DNA of 64,000 nt from Neoarius graeffei. Taxonomy: Eukaryota; Chordata; Actinopteri; Siluriformes; Ariidae. Numbering within the stretch: position 1 is the stretch's first letter; each line of letters starts with the position of its first letter. Shown piece after piece: positions 21,066 through 33,100 of the stretch. Location: positions 1,253,625 through 1,317,624 of the forward strand of contig NC_083583.1 in NCBI RefSeq assembly GCF_027579695.1. The letters run 5' to 3'. The notes under the pieces were generated by a model. The model was given only the letters and a program-made list of their open reading frames with translations, was not told the origin of the DNA and ran no database searches. A program made the translations under genes and the position numbers.

Positions 21066-21300
21066 TGGCAGCCATTTTTGATTTAGTTTTAGTCTTAGTC
21101 TTTTGAACGAAATGCTTATTAGTTTTAGTCACATTTTAGTCAATTCCATCCTTGATAGCTTTGGTCTAGTTTTAGTCGACGAAAACTAAAAGGATTTTAG
21201 TCCAGTTTTAGTCATTCATTTTAGTCAAAAAATTACTTTAAAACATTAAACTAGGCCAATACAGAAATAGGAAATTGTAATAGAGGTTGACAGGTTGTGC
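21066..21300. repeat. Left subterminal region of the giant hAT, rich in TTTTAGTC
   Basis: Within about 180 bases the octamer TTTTAGTC or a close variant (TTTTAGTT, TTTTAGTCG) recurs about ten times in the same orientation. A few copies also occur near the right end at 37740-37750. Clustered subterminal motifs are typical transposase-binding sites of hAT elements. No coding sequence is present. Confidence 0.7.
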
Positions 21301-21308
21301 ATAACATA

Positions 21309-22997
21309 CTCTCTACATAAACGCTGTCTAGTGTGCATACTCTACATAAATGCTGTCTAGTGTGTAAACTCTCTACATAAACGCTGTCTAGTGTGCATGC
21401 TCTTTACATAAAAGCTGTCTAGTGTGTATACTCTACATAAACGCTGTCTAGCGTGTAAACTCTCTACATAAACGCTGTCTAGTGTGCATGCTCTCTACAT
21501 AAACGCTGTCTAGTGTGCATGCTCTTTACATAAACGCTGTCTAGTGTGTAAACTCTCTACATAAACGCTGTCTAGTGTGCATGCTCTTTACATAAAAGCT
21601 GTCTAGTGTGTATACTCTACATAAACGCTGTCTAGCGTGTAAACTCTCTACATAAATGCTGTCTAGTGTGTATACTCTACATAAACGCTGTCTAGCGTGT
21701 AAACTCTCTACATAAACGCTGTCTAGTGTGCATGCTCTCTACATAAACGCTGTCTAGTGTGCATGCTCTTTACATAAACGCTGTCTAGTGTGTAAACTCT
21801 CTACATAAACGCTGTCTAGTGTGCATGCTCTTTACATAAAAGCTGTCTAGTGTGTATACTCTACATAAACGCTGTCTAGTGTGTATACTCTCTACATAAA
21901 TGCTGTCTAGTGTGTATACTCTACATAAACGCTGTCTAGTGTGCATGCTCTCTACATAAACGCTGTCTAGTGTGTATACTCTCTACATAAATGCTGTCTA
22001 GTGTGTATACTCTACATAAACGTTGTCTAGTGTGTATAATCTCTACATAAACGCTGTCTAGTGTGCATACTCTCTACATAAACGCTGTCTAGTGTGTATA
22101 CTCTACATAAACGCTGTCTAGTGTGCATGCTCTCTACATAAACGCTGTCTAGTGTGTATACTCTCTACATAAACATTGTCTAGTGTGTATAATCTCTACA
22201 TAAACGCTGTCTAGTGTGCATACTCTCTACACAAATGCTGTCTAGTGTGTATACTCTCTACATAAACGCTGTCTAGTGTGTAAACTCTCTACATAAACGC
22301 TGTCTAGTGTGCATACTCTACATAAATGCTGTCTAGTGTGTAAACTCTCTACATAAACGCTGTCTAGTGTGCATGCTCTTTACATAAAAGCTGTCTAGTG
22401 TGTATACTCTACATAAACGCTGTCTAGCGTGTAAACTCTCTACATAAACGCTGTCTAGTGTGCATGCTCTCTACATAAACGCTGTCTAGTGTGCATGCTC
22501 TTTACATAAACGCTGTCTAGTGTGTAAACTCTCTACATAAACGCTGTCTAGTGTGCATGCTCTTTACATAAAAGCTGTCTAGTGTGTATACTCTACATAA
22601 ACGCTGTCTAGCGTGTAAACTCTCTACATAAACGCTGTCTAGTGTGCATGCTCCCAACATAAACGCTTTCTAGTGTGTATACTCTCTACATAAATGCTGT
22701 TTAGTGTGCATGCTCTCTACATAAATGCTGTCTAGTGTGTATACTCTCTACATAAACGCTGTCTAGTGTGTAAAATCTACATAAACGCTGTCTAGTGTGC
22801 ATGCTCTCTACATAAACGCTGTCTAGTGTGCATGCTCTTTACATAAATGCTGTCTAGTGTGTAAACTCTCTACATAAACGCTGTCTAGTGAGTAAACTCT
22901 CTACATAAACGCTGTCTAGTGTGTATACTCTCTACATAAACGCTGTCTAGTGTGTAAACTCTCTAAATAAACGCTGTCTAGTTCGCATGCTCTCTAC
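21309..22997 (+). repeat. Minisatellite array, block 1
   Basis: About 55 tandem units of 29 or 31 bp. The core is TACATAAACGCTGTCTAG, followed by TGTG and a variable hexamer (GCATGC, GTATAC, GTAAAC), then CTCTC or CTC. The two lengths differ by a CT dinucleotide. Units with GTAAAC are frequent here and rare in later blocks. No open reading frame is maintained. Confidence 0.95.
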
Positions 22998-23377
22998 TAG
23001 AGGTCTGCGCGGGTCGGATTTTTCAGTCCCGCTCCTGCCCGCGCCCGCATTGTGTAGTCACGCTCCCACCCACGCCCGCAAAGAATTATGATTTTCAGTC
23101 CTGCTCCCGCCCGCACCCACAAAAAATTATGATTTTCAGTCCCGCTCCCGCCCGCACCTGCCATATTTTGTCCCGCTCCCGCCCGCAAATCCCGCATGAT
23201 GCAGACGTTCGTGTTATTTCTCAGGAAAGTTCTTGTCTTGACACAGCGTGATGGTGCCCCGCCCCCTACTTTGAGTGGATTTGAGCATAAATATCTACAG
23301 CTCACGTTCATGTTTGTTATTATTTACCTTGTTTCTGAATTCAGCATGTAGTGTCTCTAATAATAATAATAATAATT

Positions 23378-24099
23378 AGTGCTGTCAAGCGATTAAAATA
23401 TTTAATCGCGAATCACACATTTTTATCACATGAGAAACCATTGTAATTCTCTGATCAGCATAAAAAAGTGAATGGGCTTGCTTTGTACCAATGGTGTTTT
23501 TTTTTTATTGCAAAGCAGAGCTAGCAAGAGGAGTGAACTTCACTCTTCTTCCACTTCACTCAGTGAAGTGATTTACTGCTTGAGTTAGTCTACAACTCTA
23601 ATCAGAGAGACAGGTTACACAGTGACGGTAGGCTTGACATGCTTGATTATAATATACACTATCATATTAACTTTAAGTTGTTCATTGATAAATATTGCAT
23701 TGAATCTGATCTTTACTGTTTCATCTCACTTAACACATTTCGTACTTTTACACTTTTTCTGCCTGTTGATGCGTCACGCTGTCCAATCAGAGGCGGCCAA
23801 ATTTGCATATTACAGGAAGGATTTCTGGGATAGCATTGAGTTTACAGACGCTGTCTTCTTAAAACTGAATAAATATTTTAAAAGAGCCAAATGAGCCAGT
23901 CTTTTGAACAGCTCTTTTCAAAGAACGGATCAAAAAGATGCGGATCCCATCAAAGAGCCATAAATCCCATCTCTACTAGTTTCAAAAGCTTATGAAAAAC
24001 CTACATCATGTCACAGAGCGTTAATCTCGCGATAAAAAAAATTATCGCCGTTTAAATTGAGTCAAGTTAACGCGATAATAACGCGACATTTTTTACAGC
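23378..24099. mobile_element. Dispersed AT-rich repeat inserted in an AAT microsatellite
   Basis: Starts AGTGCTGTCAAGCGATTA and ends AACGCGACATTTTTTACAGC, with AAT repeats on both sides (about 23358-23376 and 24100-24136). Both ends carry TTAATCGCG- or CGCGATAA-like sequence in opposite orientation, as in non-autonomous TIR elements. Inside, about 23880-23980, lies a stretch rich in AAGAGCC and GGATC motifs, which looks like part of another MITE. The short open frames (23622-23894) have no recognisable domain. Confidence 0.55.
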
Positions 24100-24136
<37 letters not shown>

Positions 24137-24500
24137 GACAGGCGAGCATGTAATTCCATGTGGAAATTTGGTATATTTATTGTTCAGCCATACAAAATAT
24201 TAGGCTAACCCAGTTTACATTTGTTAAGCATTTCTAACTAGAATATCCTATAGAATACCCTATAAGCATAGCATATATAAATGTTATAACAAAGCACAGT
24301 CCTAGCCGACAACAACAAAAAATCGACAGTATAGGCTACTGTAGACATTATAGGGCTATGGTTGCACATTTCTAAAACTATTTGGGCTTGAGCCTCCGTG
24401 CAAGTGTTAAACTCAATATAACATAGCTGACCTTGTTTGAATATGAATAAGAAAAATGAGAAAATCAAATGCAGGTAAACGAAACAGCTAAGCCTATTGC

Positions 24501-25088
24501 TTAGGATATCGGGTTCTTTGAACAGCTATGGAGAAACAGCAAATTGTTCACTGTTGAGGGCTTCAACATACTGCGCCTTTCCTCCAGTATGCGACCACAT
24601 ATGCTGAACGCGCGCTCGGATGGTGCGCTGGAACCTGGAATGGCCAGTACATGCCGTGCCAGTTTGGCAAGTGTGGGAAAGTCATAGCAATGATTTTTCC
24701 ACCACAGCAGGATATCTTTAGATTGGTGTGATTCGGATCCAATAAGTTTCACTGTCAGATAATCATCAATCTCGGAGTTTACAGACTTCGATTCAGCACC
24801 CGTAGCACCGACATCCTCCCATTCCTCAAACTCACGAAAAGTGACCTTTTTAGGTGGAGGTGGCTCCGCGCTTTCATCAGTTTGGACATCAAACCCCAAC
24901 TCCTCAGTCATCTCTTTCACAGCTTCCGTCACGTATTGGCTTTCATTTGCATTGATCATCCAAAGATGACGCAGCTTTGGAGTAAGGAAAGTTGCTACTT
25001 TATACAGCATGTCAATTCCATTTGGGACAAAGTGACTTGGTGACAGCAGTGCGTCTAGGCGTTGCGCACACGCAGATGCGATGACAGG
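24501..25088 (-). pseudogene. hAT transposase C-terminus (dimerization domain)
   Basis: The minus-strand frame is open from 25088, upstream of the first ATG at 25010, to a stop at 24501, about 195 residues. It ends with the hAT C-terminal signature: FPTLAKLARHVLAIPGSSAP, then SERAFSICGRILEERRSML and NNLLFLHS. An acidic linker (AEPPPPKKVTFREFEEWEDV) precedes it. In active elements this region dimerises the transposase and completes the RNase H-like core. Here the upstream core and DNA-binding parts are absent: the frame is cut by the minisatellite at 25089. Confidence 0.87.
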
Positions 25089-25600
25089 TCTCTACATAAA
25101 CGCTGTCTAGTGTGCATGCTCTCTACATAAACGCTGTCTAGTGTGCATGCTCTACATAAACGCTGTCTAGTGTGCATGCTCTCTACATAAACGCTGTCTA
25201 GTGTGCATGCTCTCTACATAAACGCTGTCTAGTGTGTATGCTCTCTACATAAACGCTGTCTAGTGTGCATGCTCTCTACATAAACGCTGTCTAGTGTGCA
25301 TGCTCTCTACATAAATGCTGTCTAGTGTGCATGCTCTCTACATAAACGCTGTCTAGTGTGCATGCTCTCTACATAAACGCTGTCTAGTGTGTATACTGTA
25401 CATAAACGCTGTCTAGTGTGTATACTGTACATAAACGCTGTCTAGTGTGTATACTCTCTACATAAACACTGTCTAGTGTGCATGCTCTCTACATAAACGC
25501 TGTCTAGTGTGCATGCTCTCTACATAAACGCTGTCTAGTGTGTATACTGTACATAAACGCTGTCTAGTGTGCATGCTCTCTACATAAACGCTGTCTAGTG
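25089..25600 (+). repeat. Minisatellite array, block 2
   Basis: About 17 forward units of the same 29/31-bp repeat as block 1, mostly the GCATGC type. It starts exactly where the hAT coding sequence ends and stops at an inverted piece of that hAT at 25601. Confidence 0.93.
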
Positions 25601-25996
25601 TTGATTATCTCGTTTTTCTTATTCATATTCAAACAAGGTCAGCTATGTTATATTATTACACACTAGACAGCGTTTATGTAGAGAGCGTGCACACTAGACA
25701 GCGTTTATGTAGAGTATACACACTAGACAGCGTTTATGTAGAGTATACACACTAGACAGCGTTTATGTAGAGAGTATACACACTAGACAGCGTTTATGTA
25801 GAGAGTATACACACTAGACAGCGTTTATGTAGAGAGCATGCACACTAAACAACATTTATGTAGAGAGTATACACACTAGACAGCGTTTATGTAGGGAGCA
25901 TGCACACTAGACAGTGTTTATGTAGAGAGTATACACACTAGACAGCGTTTATGTAGAGTATACACACTAGACAGCGTTTATGTAGAGAGCATGTAG
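25601..25996 (-). repeat. Inverted block: hAT snippet plus about 11 reversed minisatellite units
   Basis: 25601-25654 is the reverse complement of 24416-24469 (shared ATTCATATTCAAACAAGG and GGTCAGCTATGTTATA), with a few changes. It is followed by units reading CTAGACAGCGTTTATGTAGA, that is, the minisatellite in the opposite orientation, to about 25996. Forward units resume at 25997. The block records an inversion or template-switch that carried transposon DNA into the array. Confidence 0.9.
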
Positions 25997-28900
25997 AGTG
26001 TGTATACTCTCTACATAAATGCTGTCTAGTGTGCATGCTGTCTACATAAACGCTGTCTAGTGTGTATACTCTACATAAACGCTGTCTAGTGTGCATGCTC
26101 TCTACATAAACGCTGTCTAGTGTGTATACTCTCTACATAAACGCTGTCTAGTGTGTATGCTCTCTACATAAACGCTGGCTAGTGTGTATACTCTACATAA
26201 ACGCTGTCTAGTGTGCATGCTCTCTACATAAACGCTGTCTAGTGTGTATGCTCTCTACATAAACGCTGGCTAGTGTGTATACTCTACATAAACGCTGTCT
26301 AGTGTGTATACTCTCTACATAAACGCTGTCTAGTGTGTATACTCTCTACATAAACGCTGGCTAGTGTGTATACTCTACATAAACGCTGTCTAGTGTGCAT
26401 GCTCTCTACATAAACGCTGTCTAGTGTGTATACTCTCTACATAAACGCTGTCTAGTGTGCATACTCTCTACATAAACGCTGTCTAGTGTGCATACTCTCT
26501 ACATAAACGCTGTCTAGTGTGCATACTCTCTACATAAACGCTGTCTAGTGTGCATGCTCTCTACATAAACGCTGTCTAGTGTGCATGCTCTCTACATAAA
26601 CGCTGTCTAGTGTGCATGCTCTCTACATAAACGCTGTCTAGTGTGCATGCTCTCTACATAAACGCTGTCTAGTGTGCATGCTCTCTACATAAACGCTGTC
26701 TAGTGTGTATACTCTCTACATAAACGCTGTCTAGTGTGCATACTCTCTACATAAACGCTGTCTAGTGTGCATGCTCTCTACATAAACGCTGTCTAGTGTG
26801 TATACTCTATATAAACGCTGTCTAGTGTGCATGCTCTCTACATAAATGCTGTCTAATGTGCATGCTCTCTACATAAACGCTGTCTAGTGTGTATGCTCTC
26901 TACATAAACGCTGTCTAGTGTGCATGCTCTCTACATAAACGCTGTCTAGTCTGCATGCTCTCTACATAAATGCTGTCTAATGTGCATGCTCTCTACATAA
27001 ACGCTGTCTAGTGTGTATGCTCTCTACATAAACGCTGTCTAGTGTGCATGCTCTCTACATAAATGCTGTCTAATGTGCATGCTCTCTACATAAACGCTGT
27101 CTAGTGTGTATACTCTCTACATAAACGCTGTCTAGTGTGTATACTCTCTACATAAACGCTGTCTAGTGTGTATACTCTACATAAACGCTGTCTAGTGTGT
27201 ATACTCTCTACATAAACGCTGTCTAGTGTGTATACTCTCGACATAAACGCGGTCTAGTGTGTATACTCTCTACATAAACGCTGTCTAGTGTGTATACTCT
27301 CTACATAAACGCTGTCTAGTGTGCACGCTCTCTACATAAACGCTGTCTAGTGTGTATACTCTCTACATAAACGCTGTCTAGTGTGCACGCTCTCTACATA
27401 AACGCTGTCTAGTGTGTATACTCTCTACATAAACGCTGTCTAGTGTGTATACTCTCTACATAAACGCTGTCTAGTGTGTATACTCTCTACATAAACGCTG
27501 TCTAGTGTGTATACTCTCTACATAAACGCTGTCTAGTGTGTATACTCTTCATAAACACTGTCTAGTGTGTATGCTCTCTACATAAACGCTGTCTAGTGTG
27601 TATACTCTCTACATAAACGCTGTCTAGTGTGCATGCTCTCTACATAAACGCTGTCTAGTGTGCATGCTCTTTACATAAACGCTGTCTAGTGTGTATACTC
27701 TCTACATAAATGCTGTCTAGTGTGTATACTCTACATAAACGCTGTCTAGTGTGCATGCTCTCTACATAAACGATGTCTAGTGTGCATGCTCTCTACATAA
27801 ACGCTGTCTAGTGTGCATGCTCTTTACATAAACATTGTCTAGTGTGTATACTCTCTACATAAATGCTGTCTAGTGTGTATACTCTCTACATAAACGCTGT
27901 CTAGTGTGTATACTCTCTACATAAATGCTGTCTAGTGTGTATACTCTCTACATAAACGCTGTCTAGTGTGCATACTCTCTACATAAACGCTGTCTAGTGT
28001 GCACGCTCTCTAAGTAAATGCTGTCTAGTGTGTATACTCTCTACATAAACGCTGTCTAGTGTGTATACTCTCTACATAAATGCTGTCTAGTGTGTATACT
28101 CTCTACATAAACGCTGTCTAGTGTGTATACTCTCTACATAAATGCTGTCTAGTGTGTATACTCTCTACATAAACGCTGTCTAGTGTGTATACTCTCTACA
28201 TAAACACTAGTGTGTATGCTCTCTACATAAACGCTGTCTAGTGTGCATGCTCTCTACATAAACGCTGTCTAGTGTGTATGCTCTCTACATAAAGGCTGTC
28301 TAGTGTGCATGCTCTTTACATAAACGCTGTCTAGTGTGTATACTCTCTACATAAACACTAGTGTGTATGCTCTCTACATAAACGCTGTCTAGTGTGCATG
28401 CTCTCTACATAAACGCTGTCTAGTGTGCATGCTCTCTACATAAACGCTGTCTAGTGTGCATGCTCTTTACATAAACGCTGTCTAGTGTGCATGCTCTCTA
28501 CATAAACGCTGTCTAGTGTGTATGCTCTCTACATAAACGCTGTCTAGTGTGCATGCTCTTTACATAAATGCTGTCTAGTGTGTATACTCTCTACATAAAC
28601 ACTAGTGTGTATGCTCTCTACATAAACGCTGTCTAGTGTGTATACTCTCTACATAAACACTAGTGTGTATGCTCTCTACATAAACGCTGTCTAGTGTGCA
28701 TGCTCTCTACATAAACGCTGTCTAGTGTGTATACTCTCTACATAAACGCTGTCTAGTGTGTATACTCTCTACATAAACACTAGTGTGTATACTCTCTCCA
28801 TAAACGCTGTCTAGTGTGTATACTCTCTACATAAACGCTGTCTAGTGTGCATGCTCTCTACATAAACGCTGTCTAGTGTGTATGCTCTCTACATAAACGC

Positions 28901-29931
28901 TGTCTAGTGTGCATGCTCTTTACATAAACGCTGTCTAGTGTGTATACTCTCTACATAAACGCTGTCTAGTGTGTATGCTCTCTACATAAACGCTGTCTAG
29001 TGTGCATGCTCTTTACATAAATGCTGTCTAGTGTGTATACTCTCTACATAAACGCTGTCTAGTGTGTATACTCTCTACATAAATGCTGTCTAGTGTGCAT
29101 GCTCTCTACATAAACGCTGTCTAGTGTGTATACTCTACATAAACGCTGTCTAGTGTGTATACTCTCTACATAAACGCTGTCTAGTGTGTATACTCTACAT
29201 AAACGCTGTCTAGTGTGCATACTCTCTACATAAACGCTGTCTAGTGTGTATACTGTCTACATAAACGCTGTCTAGTGTGTATACTCTCTACATAAACACT
29301 GTCTAGTGTGCATGCTCTCTACATAAACGCTGTCTAGTGTGTATACTCTACATAAACGCTGTCTAGTGTGTATACTGTCTACATAAACGCTGTCTAGTGT
29401 GTATACTCTCTACATAAACGCTGTCTAGTGTGTATACTGTACATAAACGCTGTCTAGTGTGTATACTCTACATAAACGCTGTCTAGTGTGTATACTCTCT
29501 ACATAAACACTGTCTAGTGTGCATGCTCTCTACATAAACGCTGTCTAGTGTGCATGCTCTCTACATAAACGCTGTCTAGTGTGTATACTCTCTACATAAA
29601 CGCTGTCTAGTGTGTATACTCTACATAAACGCTGTCTAGTGTGTATACTCTCTACATAAACGCTGTCTAGTGTGTATACTCTACATAAACGCTGTCTAGT
29701 GTGTATACTCTCTACATAAACGCTGTCTAGTGTGTATACTCTACATAAACGCTGTCTAGTGTGTATACTCTCTACATAAACGCTGTCTAGTGTGTATACT
29801 CTCTACATAAACGCTGTCTAGTGTGTATACTCTCTACATCAACGCTGTCTAGTGTGTATACTCTCTACATAAACGCTGTCTAGTTTGTATACTGTCTACA
29901 TAAACGCTGTCTAGTGTGTATACTCTCTACA
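25997..29931 (+). repeat. Minisatellite array, block 3
   Basis: About 130 forward units. Variants include ATAAATGCTG and ATAAACACTG at the unit's single CpG, a shortened unit reading AAACACTAGTGTG, and a rare unit GCACGCTCTCTAAGTAAATG at 28001 that recurs in block 4. No genes. Confidence 0.95.
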
Positions 29932-30192
29932 CAGAGGCGATTCTTGAGTCTGTTGTGGCCCCAAGCAAAAATTTCCAGGGGGCCCTTCTGACCAGTGTTC
30001 ATCACCAATATGTTATAAATAATCTGACACCAAATTTTTTTTAAATTCCAAATGTGAAAATACAATGGTAAAGTACAATAAAAACAATAAAAAACAAAAT
30101 AAATAAGCCCTCAGGCCCCAACTCTCGGGGGCCCCTGGGCCAGGGGGCCCCAAGCAGTTGCCTGCCTTGCCTGTTCACAAGCTGCGCGTCTG
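29932..30192. mobile_element. 261-bp hAT-type MITE, copy 1, inside a minisatellite unit
   Basis: Begins CAGAGGCGATTC and ends GCTGCGCGTCTG, weakly inverted hAT-like ends. The exact 8-bp repeat TCTCTACA, part of the array unit, flanks it (29924-29931 and 30193-30200). It contains GGGGCCCC-rich palindromic sequence near its right end. The short minus-strand ORF across it is chance. A same-length and apparently identical copy with the same flanks is at 35619-35879. Confidence 0.85.
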
Positions 30193-33100
30193 TCTCTACA
30201 TAAACGCTGTCTAGTGTGCATGCTCTCTACATAAACGCTGTCTAGTGTGTATACTCTACATAAACGCTGTCTAGTGTGTATACTCTCTACATAAACGCTG
30301 TCTAGTGTGCATACTCTCTACATAAATGCTGTCTAGTGTGCATGCTCTCTACATAAACGCTGTCTAGTGTGTATACTCTCTACATAAACGCTGTCTAGTG
30401 TGCATGCTCTCTACATAAACGCTGTCTAGTGTGTATACTCTCTACATAAACGCTGTCTAGTGTGCATGCTCTCTACATAAACGCTGTCTAGTGTGCATGC
30501 TCTCTACATAAACGCTGTCTAGTGTGCATGCTCTCTACATAAATGCTGTCTAGTGTGTATACTCTCTACATAAACGCTGTCTAGTGTGCATGCTCTTTAC
30601 ATAAATGCTGTCTAGTGTGTATACTCTCTACATAAACGCTGTCTAGTGTGTATACTCTACATAAACGCTGTCTAGTGTGCATGCTCTCTACATAAATGCT
30701 GTCTAGTGTGTATACTCTCTACATAAACGCTGTCTAGTGTGCATACTCTCTACATAAACGCTGTCTAGTGTGTATACTCTACATAAACGCTGTCTAGTGT
30801 GTATACTCTCTACATAAACGCTGTCTAGTGTGTATACTCTACATAAACGCTGTCTAGTGTGTATACTCTCTACATAAACGCTGTCTAGTGTGTATACTGT
30901 CTACATAAACGCTGTCTAGTGTGCATGCTCTCTACATAAACGCTGTCTAGTGTGTATACTCTCTACATAAACGCTGTCTAGTGTGCATACTCTCTACATA
31001 AACGCTGTCTAGTGTGCACGCTCTCTAAGTAAATGCTGTCTAGTGTGTATACTCTCTACATAAACGCTGTCTAGTGTGTATACTCTCTACATAAACACTA
31101 GTGTGTATGCTCTCTACATAAACGCTGTCTAGTGTGTATACTCTCTACATAAACGCTGTCTAGTGTGTATACTCTCTACATAAACGCTGTCTAGTGTGCA
31201 TGCTCTCTACATAAACGCTGTCTAGTGTGTATGCTCTCTACATAAACGCTGTCTAGTGTGCATGCTCTTTACATAAACGCTGTCTAGTGTGTATACTCTC
31301 TACATAAACGCTGTCTAGTGTGTATGCTCTCTACATAAACGCTGTCTAGTGTGCATGCTCTTTACATAAATGCTGTCTATTGTGTATACTCTCTACATAA
31401 ACGCTGTCTAGTGTGTATACTCTCTACATAAATGCTGTCTAGTGTGTATACTCTCTACATAAACGCTGTCTAGTGTGTATACTCTCTACATAAACACTAG
31501 TGTGTATACTCTCTACATAAACGCTGTCTAGTGTGTATGCTCTCTACATAAACGCTGTCTAGTGTGTATACTCTCTACATAAATGCTGTCTAGTGTGTAT
31601 ACTCTCTACATAAACGCTGTCTAGTGTGTATACTCTCTACATAAACGCTGTCTAGTGTGTATACTCTCTACATAAACACTAGTGTGCATGCTCTCTACAT
31701 AAACGCTGTCTAGTGTGTATACTCTCGACATAAACGCTGTCTAGTGTGTATACTCTCTTCATAAACACTAGTGTGTATGCTCTTTACATAAATGCTGTCT
31801 AGTGTGTATACTCTCTACATAAACGCTGTCTAGTGTGTATACTCTCTACATAAACGCTGTCTAGTGTGTATACTCTCTACATAAATGCTGTCTAGTGTGT
31901 ATACTCTCTACATAAACGCTGTCTAGTGTGTATACTCTCTACATAAACACTAGTGTGCATGCTCTCTACATAAACGCTGTCTAGTGTGTATACTCTCTAC
32001 ATAAACGCTGTCTAGTGTGTATACTCTCTACATAAACGCTGTCTAGTGTGTATACTCTACATAAACGCTGTCGTGTGTATACTCTCTACATAAACGCTGT
32101 CTAGTGTGCATGCTCTCTACATAAACGCTGTCTAGTGTGTATACTCTACATAAACGCTGTCTAGTGTGTATACTCTCTACATAAACGCTGTCTAGTGTGT
32201 ATACTCTACATAAACGCTGTCTAGTGTGTATACTGTCTACATAAACGCTGTCTAGTGTGTATAGTCTCTACATAAACGCTGTCTAGTGTGTATACTGTCT
32301 ACATAAACGCTGTCTAGTGTGTATACTCTCTACATAAACGCTGTCTAGTGTGTATACTGTCTACATAAACGCTGTCTAGTGTGTATACTCTCTACATAAA
32401 CGCTGTCTAGTGTGTATACTGTCTACATAAACGCTGTCTAGTGTGTATACTCTACATAAACGCTGTCTAGTGTGTATACTGTCTACATAAACGCTGTCTA
32501 GTGTGTATACTCTCTACATAAACACTGTCTAGTGTGCATGCTCTCTACATAAACGCTGTCTAGTGTGTTTACTCTACATAAACGCTGTCTAGTGTGTATA
32601 CTGTCTACATAAACGCTGTCTAGTGTGTATACTCTACATAAACGCTGTCTAGTGTGTATACTGTCTACATAAACGCTGTCTAGTGTGTATACTCTCTACA
32701 TAAACGCTGTCTAGTGTGTATACTGTCTACATAAACGCTGTCTAGTGTGCATGCTCTCTACATAAACGCTGTCTAGTGTGCATGCTCTCTACATAAACGC
32801 TGTCTAGTGTGCATGCTCTTTACATAAACGCTGTCTAGTGTGTATACTCTCTACATAAACGCTGTCTAGTGTGTATACTCTACATAAACGCTGTCTAGTG
32901 TGCATGCTCTCTACATAAATGCTGTCTAGTGTGTATACTCTCTACATAAACGCTGTCTAGTGTGCATGCTCTTTACATAAATGCTGTCTAGTGTGTATAC
33001 TCTCTACATAAACGCTGTCTAGTGTGTATACTCTACATAAACGCTGTCTAGTGTGCATGCTCTATACATAAATGCTGTCTAGTGTGTATACTCTCTACAT

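Larger units (their letters stand above)
22998..25088 (-). mobile_element. Second hAT transposon fragment nested in the minisatellite
   Basis: Begins TAGAGGTCTGCGCGGGTCGG, which resembles a hAT end, and is followed by CCCGCTCCCGCCCGC-type repeats to about 23190. It contains a 0.7 kb TIR-like insertion (23378-24099), an AAT microsatellite and, on the minus strand, a hAT C-terminal domain. Left flank TCTCTAC and right flank TCTCTACA are the same point in the minisatellite unit, as if it inserted there. No matching right terminus is seen: the coding sequence stops dead at 25088 against the array. It may instead be the C-terminal half of the outer element's own transposase. Confidence 0.6.

Noticed and set aside
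29880..30065. 61-residue ORF, present twice (also 35567-35752)
   Set aside because: It runs from array repeat into a non-coding hAT MITE, and is identical at both places only because the whole block is duplicated. No domain.
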